The position numbers and the translations under genes are program-made. The notes below the pieces were generated by a model, which worked only from the letters and a program-made list of their open reading frames with translations, ran no database searches and was not told the origin of the DNA. From assembly GCA_900543055.1 (NCBI GenBank), contig UQQI01000009.1:1-39185 (forward strand): 39,185 nucleotides of DNA, written 5' to 3'. This DNA is from an uncultured Mollicutes bacterium. Lineage in GTDB: Bacteria > Bacillota_I > Bacilli_A > RF39 > UBA660. Shown here piece after piece: positions 18,816 through 26,270 of the stretch; position 1 is the first letter of the stretch; each line of letters starts with the position of its first letter.

Positions 18816-20442
18816 AAATAACTTCTAAATTATCTCTATTTATAGATACAATTTTCTTCATATTATAAATATTAGAAATAGTATCTAAAGTAATATTAGA
18901 AGATTCAATGTTTTGAATAATATTAATAAAACTTAAAGTATCTAAAGTAGAATCTATATTATCTTTATTTATTAGTTCATCAGTTATATTAATTTCTAAT
19001 AGTTTATATTTAAGACAAATAATATTAGTTATATCAAATTCTACTAAACAATTAGTCTTTCTTAAAAATAAATTATTTGGATTAAAAATAAATTTAAAGT
19101 AATCATCTATATTTTCTTCTAGACTTTTATTACTAAAATCATCATTTTTCATAAAACATTTTGAAATAAAACTAAATGATGTAAGACTAACCATAAACAC
19201 ATCATATATAGTAGCAGATTCATTTAAATCATTAAGATTATTAGTAATCTCTAAATCATTAAACTCATCATATAAAGCTTTTAATTTAGTAATTTGTTCA
19301 TTCATTTTAAACATTGCATTTTTCATTTTAGTTTCATTTTTTCTTGCTAAAAAACCAATGCCACATGCTTTTAAATATTCTTTATAGATACTTTCTCTTA
19401 CTTTTTCTTCTTTTTCTATTTCCTTCTTCTTAACTAAAAAACTACTTTTAGCACTTTCTCTATCTTTAAATCTTTTTAATAAATCATCTACTATAAATTC
19501 ATATTTATAATATTTTTTTAATTCATTTAAAGTTAAATACAAACTCATAATAGAAGAATTATAATTGTTTTTAGAATACTCATCTAATTTATCATAATCA
19601 TCTGTAAATGTATTATAGTTTTTTACTCTTGTAGGACTTCCAACTAGATAATCATTAATTTTTCTTTTATCATCAAGAAATATCATTGTATTATAATACT
19701 CATCTTTTGCTATTTTCTTACCAACATTATTTCTTAATAAGATATACTCATTAATAATATTATCAGATGATATACCACTATCTGTCATCTTTTTTTCAAC
19801 ATAACTAGTTAAAAATTTATTTATATCTTTTTCATATTTAGAAACTATATTAATTAAATTCATTTTTAACTGCAATTTAATATCAGGACATTTAAAGTAA
19901 ATTGATTCAAAAGTATCATTCATATTACTATTAAATTTATAATTTTTAAAATAATCTTTCATATACATTTCAGTAAACATTGTATATTTAAAATCTTTAC
20001 AAGTTAAAGTAATATTAAATTCACGGAATTTATCAATAAACTTCTTAATACTAAAATTAAGTTCATCTAAAGAAGTATCTTCATTAATTGTTGCTACTAT
20101 AAAATCTAATTTTAATTTAAAATTATCTGTAATATTACAATTTAATTTAACAAGTTCTAAAAGTGAATTAACACGTTTTTTATATTCTTCATATTCTGAA
20201 GATTTATCTTTTGGTATAAGGTCTTTTACTCTTTTTACCATTTCATTTTCTAATTGAACTTTATAATTAGAAAAAATATTAAGTTGTTTATTAACATAAT
20301 TATTTCTATTATTTACAGCTTCTTTATGAAATTTTTCTTTTACTCTTTTAGTACCTGTTTCAGTTTCTAATTTAAAATTATCAATATGATTCTTATCAAT
20401 ATTAATTTCTTTAGTAATAGGTAATTCATCAACTTTGTTCAT
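18814..20442 (-). CDS. Large helical (coiled-coil) cytoplasmic protein of unknown function
   Basis: I do not recognise this 542-residue protein. It has no signal peptide or membrane helix. It is rich in Lys, Asn, Leu and Phe, with long charged helical stretches, especially near residues 340-400 ('RFKDRESAKSSFLVKKKEIE' and 'ETKMKNAMFKMNEQITKLKA'), which look like coiled coil. A 'KACGIGFLARKNETK' segment sits between the two coils. The ATG follows a GAGGAGGA site and overlaps the end of a 45-codon gene. The lack of secretion signals and its position between the TasA-like pair and the SipW/giant unit suggest a cytoplasmic scaffold or regulator for the surface system; this is inferred from position only. 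Confidence 0.7.
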   Translation of the reverse strand: MNKVDELPITKEINIDKNHIDNFKLETETGTKRVKEKFHKEAVNNRNNYVNKQLNIFSNYKVQLENEMVKRVKDLIPKDKSSEYEEYKKRVNSLLELVKLNCNITDNFKLKLDFIVATINEDTSLDELNFSIKKFIDKFREFNITLTCKDFKYTMFTEMYMKDYFKNYKFNSNMNDTFESIYFKCPDIKLQLKMNLINIVSKYEKDINKFLTSYVEKKMTDSGISSDNIINEYILLRNNVGKKIAKDEYYNTMIFLDDKRKINDYLVGSPTRVKNYNTFTDDYDKLDEYSKNNYNSSIMSLYLTLNELKKYYKYEFIVDDLLKRFKDRESAKSSFLVKKKEIEKEEKVRESIYKEYLKACGIGFLARKNETKMKNAMFKMNEQITKLKALYDEFNDLEITNNLNDLNESATIYDVFMVSLTSFSFISKCFMKNDDFSNKSLEENIDDYFKFIFNPNNLFLRKTNCLVEFDITNIICLKYKLLEINITDELINKDNIDSTLDTLSFINIIQNIESSNITLDTISNIYNMKKIVSINRDNLEVI

Positions 20443-20566
20443 TTTTATCCTCCTCTTCTAAAGAAATAATACTTCCATTTAAATATTCTATATGTTTAAT
20501 TACTTTATTATATAATTCAAGTAATTCTTTTTCAGTTAAATCAGTAAGAATTAATTTTTCTTGCAT
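20429..20566 (-). CDS. 45-residue acidic micro-protein coupled to the coiled-coil gene
   Basis: The frame opens with ATG six bases after GAGGTG and encodes 'MQEKLILTDLTEKELLELYN' followed by 25 more residues, ending in 'LEEEDKNEQS' at a TGA stop. The last 14 bases overlap the start of the 542-residue gene, and the GAGGAGGA ribosome binding site of that gene lies inside this one. The product is a single acidic amphipathic helix by eye. The good ribosome binding site and coupled overlap argue that it is a real gene and perhaps a partner or translational leader for the coiled-coil protein. Confidence 0.6.
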   Translation of the reverse strand: MQEKLILTDLTEKELLELYNKVIKHIEYLNGSIISLEEEDKNEQS

Positions 20567-20580
20567 ATTATCACCTCAAT

Positions 20581-20608
20581 AGAATAAAAAGCCTTCAACT
20601 GAAGGCTT
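20581..20608 (-). terminator. Rho-independent terminator after the main TasA-like gene
   Basis: On the minus strand an 8-bp GC-containing stem (AAGCCTTC / GAAGGCTT) with a 4-base loop is followed by TTTTTATTCT. It lies 24 bases after the TasA-like gene and 15 bases before the 45-codon gene, so the abundant subunit transcript can end here. Confidence 0.85.
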
Positions 20609-20631
20609 AATATTAATAATTTTTATTATGC

Positions 20632-21642
20632 TTAATTTTTTCCATCAATACTAAATGCTAAATTGAATGATAAAGAACCACCTGATGCTTTATCTTCACA
20701 GTCAACATCTTGTCCTTCAATCCACATATAAACTCTTACTTTAGTAATACCTTCTGCAATTTCAAAAGCATTCATACGAGCAGCTGCAGGAATTCCAGTT
20801 TTTGGACTCTCGTGTGTAGTAACATCTGCAAAGTAATTTGTATCTTTACTATTTAATAATACATTATTTTCTTTTGCAATATTAGTCTTAACTCCAACAT
20901 AAGATATTTTACCTGCTCCTTCTGCAGTAGTAGTCAATTGATAAGTATTTCTTGCATTATCTATTCCTGATGCAGTATGTACATCAAAGTTTGGTTCCCA
21001 AATATATGGTGTTTGAGCATTTTTTAAAGCTTGTGCAGTAGCTGGTTCAGAACCATATGCTACATTTCCTTCAACAACAAATGCAACACGAGCAGCATTT
21101 TGAATTCCAGAATCAGTTCCACCAGCAGTAGCAGCAACACTAGATCCTTCAGTTAAATAAATTTGATGTGCTTCATTACTTTGGAAGAATAAATCAAATG
21201 CTACGAAATCTCCTGTAGTACCTTGTGTCTCAGTTGATTTATCTGCAGTTAAAATATTATTACCTGTATCAGTATTAGTAACAATTGTTCCTTTATACAT
21301 ATTCATAAAACCTGTTGTTCCATCAGTTTCACCAATTGTTGAAATTGGTGCCATAATACCATTTTTTCCTTTTGTTGGTAATTGGTTAGTAACTCCAACC
21401 CAATTAGCATTATGAATATCTTCATTTGTAATTAATGATTTCCAGCTAGTAGCATCAGTTGAAATTTGTAAACCTGTACTTGTTGAAACATTAACATCAA
21501 TGCTAGAAACAGTAACAGTTCTATTAGCAGTAAACCATGCATAAGTACTTGCAGTTAAAATAATACCAGTAAATAGAACCATAATAAATGCTATTAGTAT
21601 TCGTCTTCTTTTGCGATTTTGTTTAACTTCGCTTTTTTTCAT
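20632..21642 (-). CDS. Putative major TasA-like fibre subunit
   Basis: This 336-residue protein has a strongly basic N-terminus ('KQNRKRRRILIAF'), a membrane segment (about 15-34) and the boundary 'ASTYAWFTANRTVTVSS', the clearest SipW-type signal in the window. The mature domain contains 'STGLQISTDATSWKS' and ends in a 'WIEGQDVDCEDKASGGSLSF' block. Composition differs from its neighbours (more Ala, Gly and Thr, less Lys and Asn), as expected of an abundant secreted subunit. It overlaps the upstream gene by 20 bases and is followed by a strong terminator. The C-terminal block is shared with the upstream gene product, so the two are paralogues. Polymerisation into fibres is inferred from TasA homology. 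Confidence 0.8.
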   Translation of the reverse strand: MKKSEVKQNRKRRRILIAFIMVLFTGIILTASTYAWFTANRTVTVSSIDVNVSTSTGLQISTDATSWKSLITNEDIHNANWVGVTNQLPTKGKNGIMAPISTIGETDGTTGFMNMYKGTIVTNTDTGNNILTADKSTETQGTTGDFVAFDLFFQSNEAHQIYLTEGSSVAATAGGTDSGIQNAARVAFVVEGNVAYGSEPATAQALKNAQTPYIWEPNFDVHTASGIDNARNTYQLTTTAEGAGKISYVGVKTNIAKENNVLLNSKDTNYFADVTTHESPKTGIPAAARMNAFEIAEGITKVRVYMWIEGQDVDCEDKASGGSLSFNLAFSIDGKN

Positions 21643-22360
21643 TTACTTTCACTCCTTTATTTGTTTTATCAGTATGTTCTTCAGTGATATCCATATGCAT
21701 TTTAATCTCTCCTCCAAGAAGTTCATTCTTGCAATCAGGATCATCACCTTCAATCCAAACAACAATAGTATATCGGTCTTTTGCATTTGGTTTAAAGCTT
21801 TTTCTTTGCTCTAAAACTGCAATAGATTTTGAAACAAATTTCTTAGTACCTTCCTCTGCATTGCCATTTAGTTTACTTTTCTTTGCATAAACTACTTTTT
21901 TACCATTTCTAATAATCATAATTCTAATAGCCTCATCTACATTTTTTATAGAATCATCAACATCTATTTCATACCAATAATGAACCATTTCTTTCCCTGC
22001 ATTTATAACATAAAAAGTATATGCTATATAGTTGTCTCCATTATGAGCTCCTGTACCTTGTTTATCAATATCTTCAGGTAACCATTTAATAGATATATTA
22101 TCCATATAATCTATTGTATCAGCAGCAAGCTCACGAGACTTACCAGACAGCTTTCCATTCTCAGATAAATAGATATTCTTTCTATTAGACATGTTCTTAT
22201 CAAGATTAACAGTAAATCTACCACCTTGATAAACAATATATAAAAATAAATAAATTACTGAAATAAAAATTATTAATAGCAAAAAGATAATCCAAATTAT
22301 TTTTTTTAATAACCTCTTTTTGTATACTGTCTCAGCCTTTACCTCAACACTTTTACTCAT
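21623..22360 (-). CDS. TasA-like paralogue, probable minor or anchor subunit
   Basis: Start chosen at the ATG 22360, preceded by GGTGA; the frame extends to a GTG 12 bases upstream. The 245-residue protein has a basic N-terminus, a long membrane segment (about 19-43) and no clear 'YAWF' cleavage motif, so it may stay membrane-anchored. Its C-terminal part ('VVWIEGDDPDCKNELLGGEI') matches the 'WIEGQDVDC...GG' block of the next gene product, and both share the 'ARxxx-F' strands around it. It overlaps the main subunit gene by 20 bases, an arrangement that couples translation. It is the first gene of its unit. A role as an anchoring or initiating subunit for the fibre is inferred from this pairing. 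Confidence 0.72.
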   Translation of the reverse strand: MSKSVEVKAETVYKKRLLKKIIWIIFLLLIIFISVIYLFLYIVYQGGRFTVNLDKNMSNRKNIYLSENGKLSGKSRELAADTIDYMDNISIKWLPEDIDKQGTGAHNGDNYIAYTFYVINAGKEMVHYWYEIDVDDSIKNVDEAIRIMIIRNGKKVVYAKKSKLNGNAEEGTKKFVSKSIAVLEQRKSFKPNAKDRYTIVVWIEGDDPDCKNELLGGEIKMHMDITEEHTDKTNKGVKVNEKKRS

Positions 22361-22493
22361 AATATTCACCACTTCTATATATTATTACACACGTACCAAG
22401 CAATTCCACCCTTCCTACTATGTCTATAATAAATTTAACATAATTAAGCTTAATTATCAATAACAAAAATCGAAAAGTGTCAAATAATGAGCA

Positions 22494-23007
22494 TTAAAAA
22501 TTTAGCAATTTACCACTATATATAAGTGACAATCCATCCATGCGTGTAAAGTCCATTGGCTTAATAATATCTGGTAAATCAAGTTCTAAATATGTTTTAT
22601 CAAGTACATACTTAACAAATTCAGCACAATAAAAACATTTTTTTCTCTTTATTCTCAAGTGTAAAGCAACTGTAAATAAACCTATCATATTAAATTTATA
22701 CGTATTTTTTTCTATCTCAATTTTCTTAATATTTCTTAATATCTTATTATATACCCTATCATCTACTTCTATAGAATATATCTTTGCTTTAGTATTCTTA
22801 ACTTTTAAATGTACCATATTTAGGTGATTCATGAACAAAGCTACCAATAAATGGATTATATGCATTAAGTCTTCCAAAACTATACATATAGTTTAAATTT
22901 TCATCAAGTGATATAGATACATGGGAAAATTCTTTTCTTGTATAAACATTTACTATTCTAGATAAAAATGTACCTGTATTTGTTAAGACTATATATACTT
23001 TTTTCAT
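22494..23007 (-). pseudogene. Frameshifted permuted papain-fold (YiiX-like, NlpC/P60-related) enzyme
   Basis: Two overlapping frames together make one protein of about 170 residues. The first (from 23007) begins 'MKKVYIVLTNTGTFLSRI' and contains the histidine in 'EFSHVSISLDE' (His29). The second continues 'KNTKAKIYSIEVDD' and holds the cysteine in 'CFYCAEFVKYVLDK'. His before Cys is the circularly permuted papain order of YiiX-type cysteine hydrolases. The frames are joined if one A is removed from the AAAA run at 22803-22806 (minus strand), giving 'GTFKVKNTKAK'. The first frame ends at a TAA directly after the run. It could be a real mutation, a homopolymer sequencing error or, less likely, programmed slippage. 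The cytoplasmic form has no signal peptide. Confidence 0.75.
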
Positions 23008-23119
23008 AATACTACGCTTACTCCTATCTTTATAAAGTATAAAATAAATTTAAGAAAAAAGAAAGCTTTAGAGAAATATTTTTATACAAAACAAAAGAAA
23101 AACTTTTCCAAGTTCTTCA

Positions 23120-23144
23120 GGTTCTATAATATTTAGTGTTGGTG
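23120..23144 (+). repeat. Left terminal inverted repeat of the ISL3 element
   Basis: The repeat starts GGTTCTATAATATTTAG and ends TGTTGGTG. Its inner part also forms one arm of the terminator hairpin at 23134-23162. Confidence 0.8.
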
Positions 23145-23168
23145 AGTAAATCACCGACACTATTTTTA
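23134..23168 (+). terminator. Read-in terminator at the left end of the ISL3 element
   Basis: A 12-bp stem (TAGTGTTGGTGA / TCACCGACACTA, one G-T pair) with a 5-base loop is followed by TTTTT on the plus strand. It lies at the element edge and upstream of the transposase, so it would stop outside transcription from entering the gene. Confidence 0.7.
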
Positions 23169-23243
23169 ATTAAAAAAAGAAGTCATATCAGAAACTCATG
23201 ATACAATGTAATTGCTCATAAAACATTGAAAGGATCTGATTAA

Positions 23244-24533
23244 ATGACTCATACTGATTATACTAAAAAAATATTAAGAATTGAAGATAATAATATCTAT
23301 TTTAATGAAGATTGTCTAGAAATTAGAAAAGAAGATAATAAAGAATATAATATATTTCACGCTTATCTTACTTATAACCCTGAATATTGTGTTCATTGTG
23401 GATGTGTAAATAATGGAACTGATGACATTATTAAATGGGCTTTTGATAAAAATTGCCTAGTTAAAATTCCTAAAGTATCTAATTGTAATACTATTCTTTT
23501 ATTAGATAAGCAGAGATTTCATTGTAAACATTGTAAGAAAACTTTTTCCGCTACTACTACATTAGTAGATTTTCATAAACAAATTTCTAATAATACTAAG
23601 TTATCTGTAATCTTAGATTTAATGGAAAAAGGTAGTGAAAAAAATATTGCTAAGAGAAATAATATTTCTACCAATTCTGTTAATAGAATTTTAGATTCTA
23701 TCTGCGATAATAAATTAATTAAAAATAATGGAACCCTTCCTGAATCATTCGGTATTGATGAACTAACTGCCACAAAAGATACTAAAGGTAAATATGCATT
23801 TATTATTGTTGATTATAATAAAAAGAATATCTTTGATTTATTAGATAGCAGAAAAAACTTAGATATAGAAAAATATTTCAAAAGATATCCTAAATATGAA
23901 AGAGAAAAAGTTAAATTTATAACATTAGATTTATATGCCCCTTATTATAAATTGATGCATTATCTATTTCCTAATGCTATCCTAATCCCAGACAGATTTC
24001 ACATTATTCTTCAACCCAGAAACGCTATGGATAAAACTAGAATTAAATTAATAAGTAAAAGTAATCCCGATTATAGAAAATATAAAAAATATTGGAAATT
24101 ATTATTAAAAAATGAAGATGAATTAGATGATACTAAAAAATCATATTCAAAAAATTTTAAAAGTAAAGTTACTCAAAAATATATAGTTACATATTTAATT
24201 AATAAAAATCCTATAATTAATTCTACATATAATTACTATCAAGGAATATTAAAAGCTATCAAAAATATAAATAAGAAAAAATTTATTAATATTATTAGTA
24301 ATTTTTCTAAAAATAACGTATCACAATATACTATTAAAACAAATAAAACATTTTTAAAGATGAAAAAGTATTTATTAAATTCTTTTGACCATGAATTATC
24401 TAATGGAATCGTTGAAGGTATTAATAATCTTATTAAACAAATTAAACATAATGCCTGTGGATATAGAAAATTTAAACATTTAAAGTTTAGGGTTATGCTT
24501 ATTAAAGGTTTATATAATCCAATTAAAGCATAA
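23244..24533 (+). CDS. ISL3-family transposase
   Basis: This 429-residue DDE transposase has an N-terminal zinc-finger region with 'CVHCGC' and 'FHCKHCKKTF' (CxxC pairs), then a helix-turn-helix part ('EKNIAKRNNISTNSVNRIL'). The catalytic triad is visible as Asp172 in 'FGIDELTAT', Asp229 in 'TLDLYAPY' and Glu391 in 'GIVEGINNLIK', followed by 'GYRKFKHLKFRVML', typical of ISL3 family C-termini. Length and motif spacing are normal for the family and there is no frameshift, so the element is probably still active. An AAAGGATC site precedes the ATG. It moves the element by cut-and-paste or a related route between its inverted repeats. Confidence 0.9.
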   Translation: MTHTDYTKKILRIEDNNIYFNEDCLEIRKEDNKEYNIFHAYLTYNPEYCVHCGCVNNGTDDIIKWAFDKNCLVKIPKVSNCNTILLLDKQRFHCKHCKKTFSATTTLVDFHKQISNNTKLSVILDLMEKGSEKNIAKRNNISTNSVNRILDSICDNKLIKNNGTLPESFGIDELTATKDTKGKYAFIIVDYNKKNIFDLLDSRKNLDIEKYFKRYPKYEREKVKFITLDLYAPYYKLMHYLFPNAILIPDRFHIILQPRNAMDKTRIKLISKSNPDYRKYKKYWKLLLKNEDELDDTKKSYSKNFKSKVTQKYIVTYLINKNPIINSTYNYYQGILKAIKNINKKKFINIISNFSKNNVSQYTIKTNKTFLKMKKYLLNSFDHELSNGIVEGINNLIKQIKHNACGYRKFKHLKFRVMLIKGLYNPIKA

Positions 24534-24537
24534 TAAA

Positions 24538-24560
24538 AGAGAACTAAATTTTAGTCCTCT
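24538..24560 (-). terminator. Terminator at the right end of the ISL3 element
   Basis: On the minus strand AGAGGACTAAA and TTTAGTTCTCT form an 11-bp stem with one G-T pair, followed by TTTTATT. It faces transcripts arriving from the tRNA genes and would shield the element; on the plus strand it lies just after the transposase stop. Confidence 0.55.
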
Positions 24561-24591
24561 ATACAGTTCATTTATCATTAGTTTTTGGTTC

Positions 24592-24616
24592 CACCAACAC
24601 TACTTGACAAAGAACC
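24592..24616 (-). repeat. Right terminal inverted repeat of the ISL3 element
   Basis: The minus strand reads GGTTCTTTGTCAAGTAG, then TGTTGGTG, matching the left repeat at 19 of 25 positions. Confidence 0.8.
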
Positions 24617-24662
24617 ATTCTTCAAAATGTGTTATCAAACCATAAATGTTTAAATTTAATAA

Positions 24663-24738
<76 letters not shown>

Positions 24739-24749
24739 ATCACAATAAG

Positions 24750-24779
24750 ATTATATATGATAATAATTTAAATTGTCAA
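24750..24779 (-). promoter_or_regulatory. Promoter of the tRNA-Thr gene
   Basis: On the minus strand TTGACA (24774-24779) and TATAAT (24750-24755) are separated by 18 bases, both perfect consensus. Transcription would start about six bases before the tRNA, consistent with a strong stable-RNA promoter. Confidence 0.8.
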
Positions 24780-24795
24780 TATATAAAATAAAAAA

Positions 24796-24882
24796 TGGTG
24801 CTCCCATCCGGACTTGAACCGGAACTCTATTGCTAGAAGCAGATTTTGAGTCTGCCGCGTCTACCAATTCCGCCATGGGAGC
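24796..24882 (-). tRNA. tRNA-Leu (anticodon CAA)
   Basis: An 87-base cloverleaf has acceptor stem GCTCCCA / TGGGAGC, anticodon stem GCAGA / TCTGC around CTCAAAA, a 15-base variable arm typical of leucine tRNAs, T-arm TCCGG-TTCAAGT-CCGGA and an encoded CCA. It reads the TTG codon. Confidence 0.95.
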
Positions 24883-24894
24883 ATCAACAATTAG

Positions 24895-24900
24895 ATTATA
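24895..24900 (-). promoter_or_regulatory. Extended -10 promoter of the tRNA-Leu gene
   Basis: The minus strand reads TATGATATAATC about 12 bases before the tRNA, the same extended -10 as at 8188 and 18730. No clear -35 is visible. Confidence 0.55.
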
Positions 24901-24909
24901 TCATAATAA

Positions 24910-25680
24910 TTAGAAACTTGTATATAATTTTTTTCTAATTGTTGAATTTTCTATCAAATTTCTATAGTCTTTTCTATATACTCTTTTAGGAATCAATTTA
25001 ACTTTTAAAATAGCACTATCTTCATTTAATAAAACATCATAAACATATCCTAAACTTTCACTATTTATTAAAAACTCATTTTGAGAAACACTATAAGATA
25101 AATCATTATTTTTTAAATATACTCCTTCATTAAAGTCTCTTGGAACATCATATTCTATTAAAACATTTCTATATACTCCGGCTGGTATTTCTTTTTTAAA
25201 ATATGATGTATCTCTTAAAAAAGAAGTCGATGTAAAACCATAATTAAATAAATATTTATTATTTAAATTAATTAGTTCACTTATACTTTCAATACCATAC
25301 TCTTTAAAAAATGATATTGGTATTCCCCTAAAAACTTTAAAATTATTAGAAGATAAATTCTTACTATTAAGTAATATTTCATTTAACTCTCTGCCTATTT
25401 CTAAACATCTATTTTTAAATTTTTCATCACCATCATAAGAATAATCCCAACTACCATTAATAGCATTATTAACATATTGATAAATATATCCAGAGTAACT
25501 TCTGAAAATAGATATGTCGTCCCCACTATAATCTTCATTAAAAAAATCAATAGCATCTACATTTTTATATTCTAAATACTCTCTATCATCACTTGCAATA
25601 TATTCCTTTATATTATCAATTTCTTCATTATCTAAAAATCTAAATAAACTATCTACTTTTTTTGAATATCCCTTTTCCAC
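24910..25680 (-). CDS. C3-like ADP-ribosyltransferase domain protein in the scp operon
   Basis: This 256-residue protein has no signal peptide. It shows the R-S-E plan of ADP-ribosyltransferase exotoxins: Arg118 in 'FKVFRGIP', the STS motif in 'YGFTSTSF' (Ser151-Thr152-Ser153) and 'QNEFLI' (Gln200-Glu202), a Q-x-E turn as in C3-like enzymes. The Q-x-E form favours modification of asparagine, or of residues other than arginine; that rests on family knowledge. The N-terminal 60 residues include a 'SGYIYQYVNNAING' helix common in this fold. A GTG start overlaps the scpB stop by one base (TAGTG), so it is translated with scpB. It would transfer ADP-ribose from NAD+ to an intracellular target, or act as a toxin delivered otherwise. 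The target is unknown. Confidence 0.72.
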   Translation of the reverse strand: MEKGYSKKVDSLFRFLDNEEIDNIKEYIASDDREYLEYKNVDAIDFFNEDYSGDDISIFRSYSGYIYQYVNNAINGSWDYSYDGDEKFKNRCLEIGRELNEILLNSKNLSSNNFKVFRGIPISFFKEYGIESISELINLNNKYLFNYGFTSTSFLRDTSYFKKEIPAGVYRNVLIEYDVPRDFNEGVYLKNNDLSYSVSQNEFLINSESLGYVYDVLLNEDSAILKVKLIPKRVYRKDYRNLIENSTIRKKLYTSF

Positions 25681-26270
25681 TACTTTACACTTTCTCTTTC
25701 TGTATATTTTGAAGTATATAAATCTGAACTTTCATTTGCATCACTTTCATCCTCTTTAAAACTTTCAAGAATTTTATCAATATCAGGCAAATCTTCTATA
25801 CTAGCAAGTCCAAAGTAATCTAAAAATTCATGAGTTGTCTCATATAATATAGGTCTACCAGGAACATCACTTCTACCAGCTTCTTTAATAAAACCTTTCG
25901 CAACTAACTTTCTTATTATAGAAGTTGAACCTACTCCTCTTAATGTATCAACTTGAATTCTTGTAATTGGTTCATTATAAGCAATGATTGCTAATGTTTC
26001 TAAAGCTGCTTGTGATAGAAAATTTGTTTCAGGATTTTCAATTAACTTTTGATAATACTCCTTATGTTCAAATTTAGTAGTTATTTTAAATCTATTTCCT
26101 AAAAAATCTATTCTAAGTCCACGACTTTCATCTTCATAATCATGTTTTAATACTCTTATTAAATTTTTTGCAGACTCTTCATCTATATTTAGTACATCTT
26201 CTATTTGTTCAATTGTAAGCCCATCTTCTCCAACTACAAATAAAAGTCCCTCTAAAACTGCCTTATTCAC
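25680..26270 (-). CDS. scpB: Segregation and condensation protein B
   Basis: This 196-residue ScpB is built from two winged-helix domains: 'LEGLLFVVGEDGLTIEQIED' in the first and 'LETLAIIAYNEPITRIQVDT' with 'GRPILYETTHEFLDYFGL' in the second, both family hallmarks. ScpB dimers bind ScpA and the Smc ATPase to form the chromosome-compacting complex. The GTG start overlaps the scpA stop by one base (TAGTG) and has a GAGGTGAT site. The C-terminal tail of about 35 residues is acidic and Ser-rich, as in many Firmicutes. A second TAGTG junction leads to the ADP-ribosyltransferase gene. Confidence 0.95.
   Translation of the reverse strand: MNKAVLEGLLFVVGEDGLTIEQIEDVLNIDEESAKNLIRVLKHDYEDESRGLRIDFLGNRFKITTKFEHKEYYQKLIENPETNFLSQAALETLAIIAYNEPITRIQVDTLRGVGSTSIIRKLVAKGFIKEAGRSDVPGRPILYETTHEFLDYFGLASIEDLPDIDKILESFKEDESDANESSDLYTSKYTERESVK

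Larger units (their letters stand above)
23120..24616 (+). mobile_element. Complete ISL3-family insertion sequence, 1497 bp
   Basis: It is bounded by 25-bp imperfect inverted repeats (left 23120-23144, right 24592-24616) that agree at 19 positions; both start GGTTCT and share TAGTGTTGGTG. Outside them lie GTTCTTCA (23112-23119) and ATTCTTCA (24617-24624), an 8-bp target duplication with one difference; ISL3 elements typically duplicate 8 bp. It carries one transposase gene. It sits between the frameshifted papain-fold gene and two tRNA genes, in intergenic DNA, and does not interrupt a recognisable gene. Confidence 0.88.

Noticed and set aside
22380..22493. A promoter for the TasA-like pair between 22380 and 22450
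   Set aside because: Several A/T-rich hexamers resemble -10 boxes but none has an extended TG or a matching -35, so none can be chosen.
23120..24616. Prophage or integrative element at the tRNA genes
   Set aside because: Only one transposase with inverted repeats is present; there is no integrase, no phage structural gene and no duplicated tRNA end.
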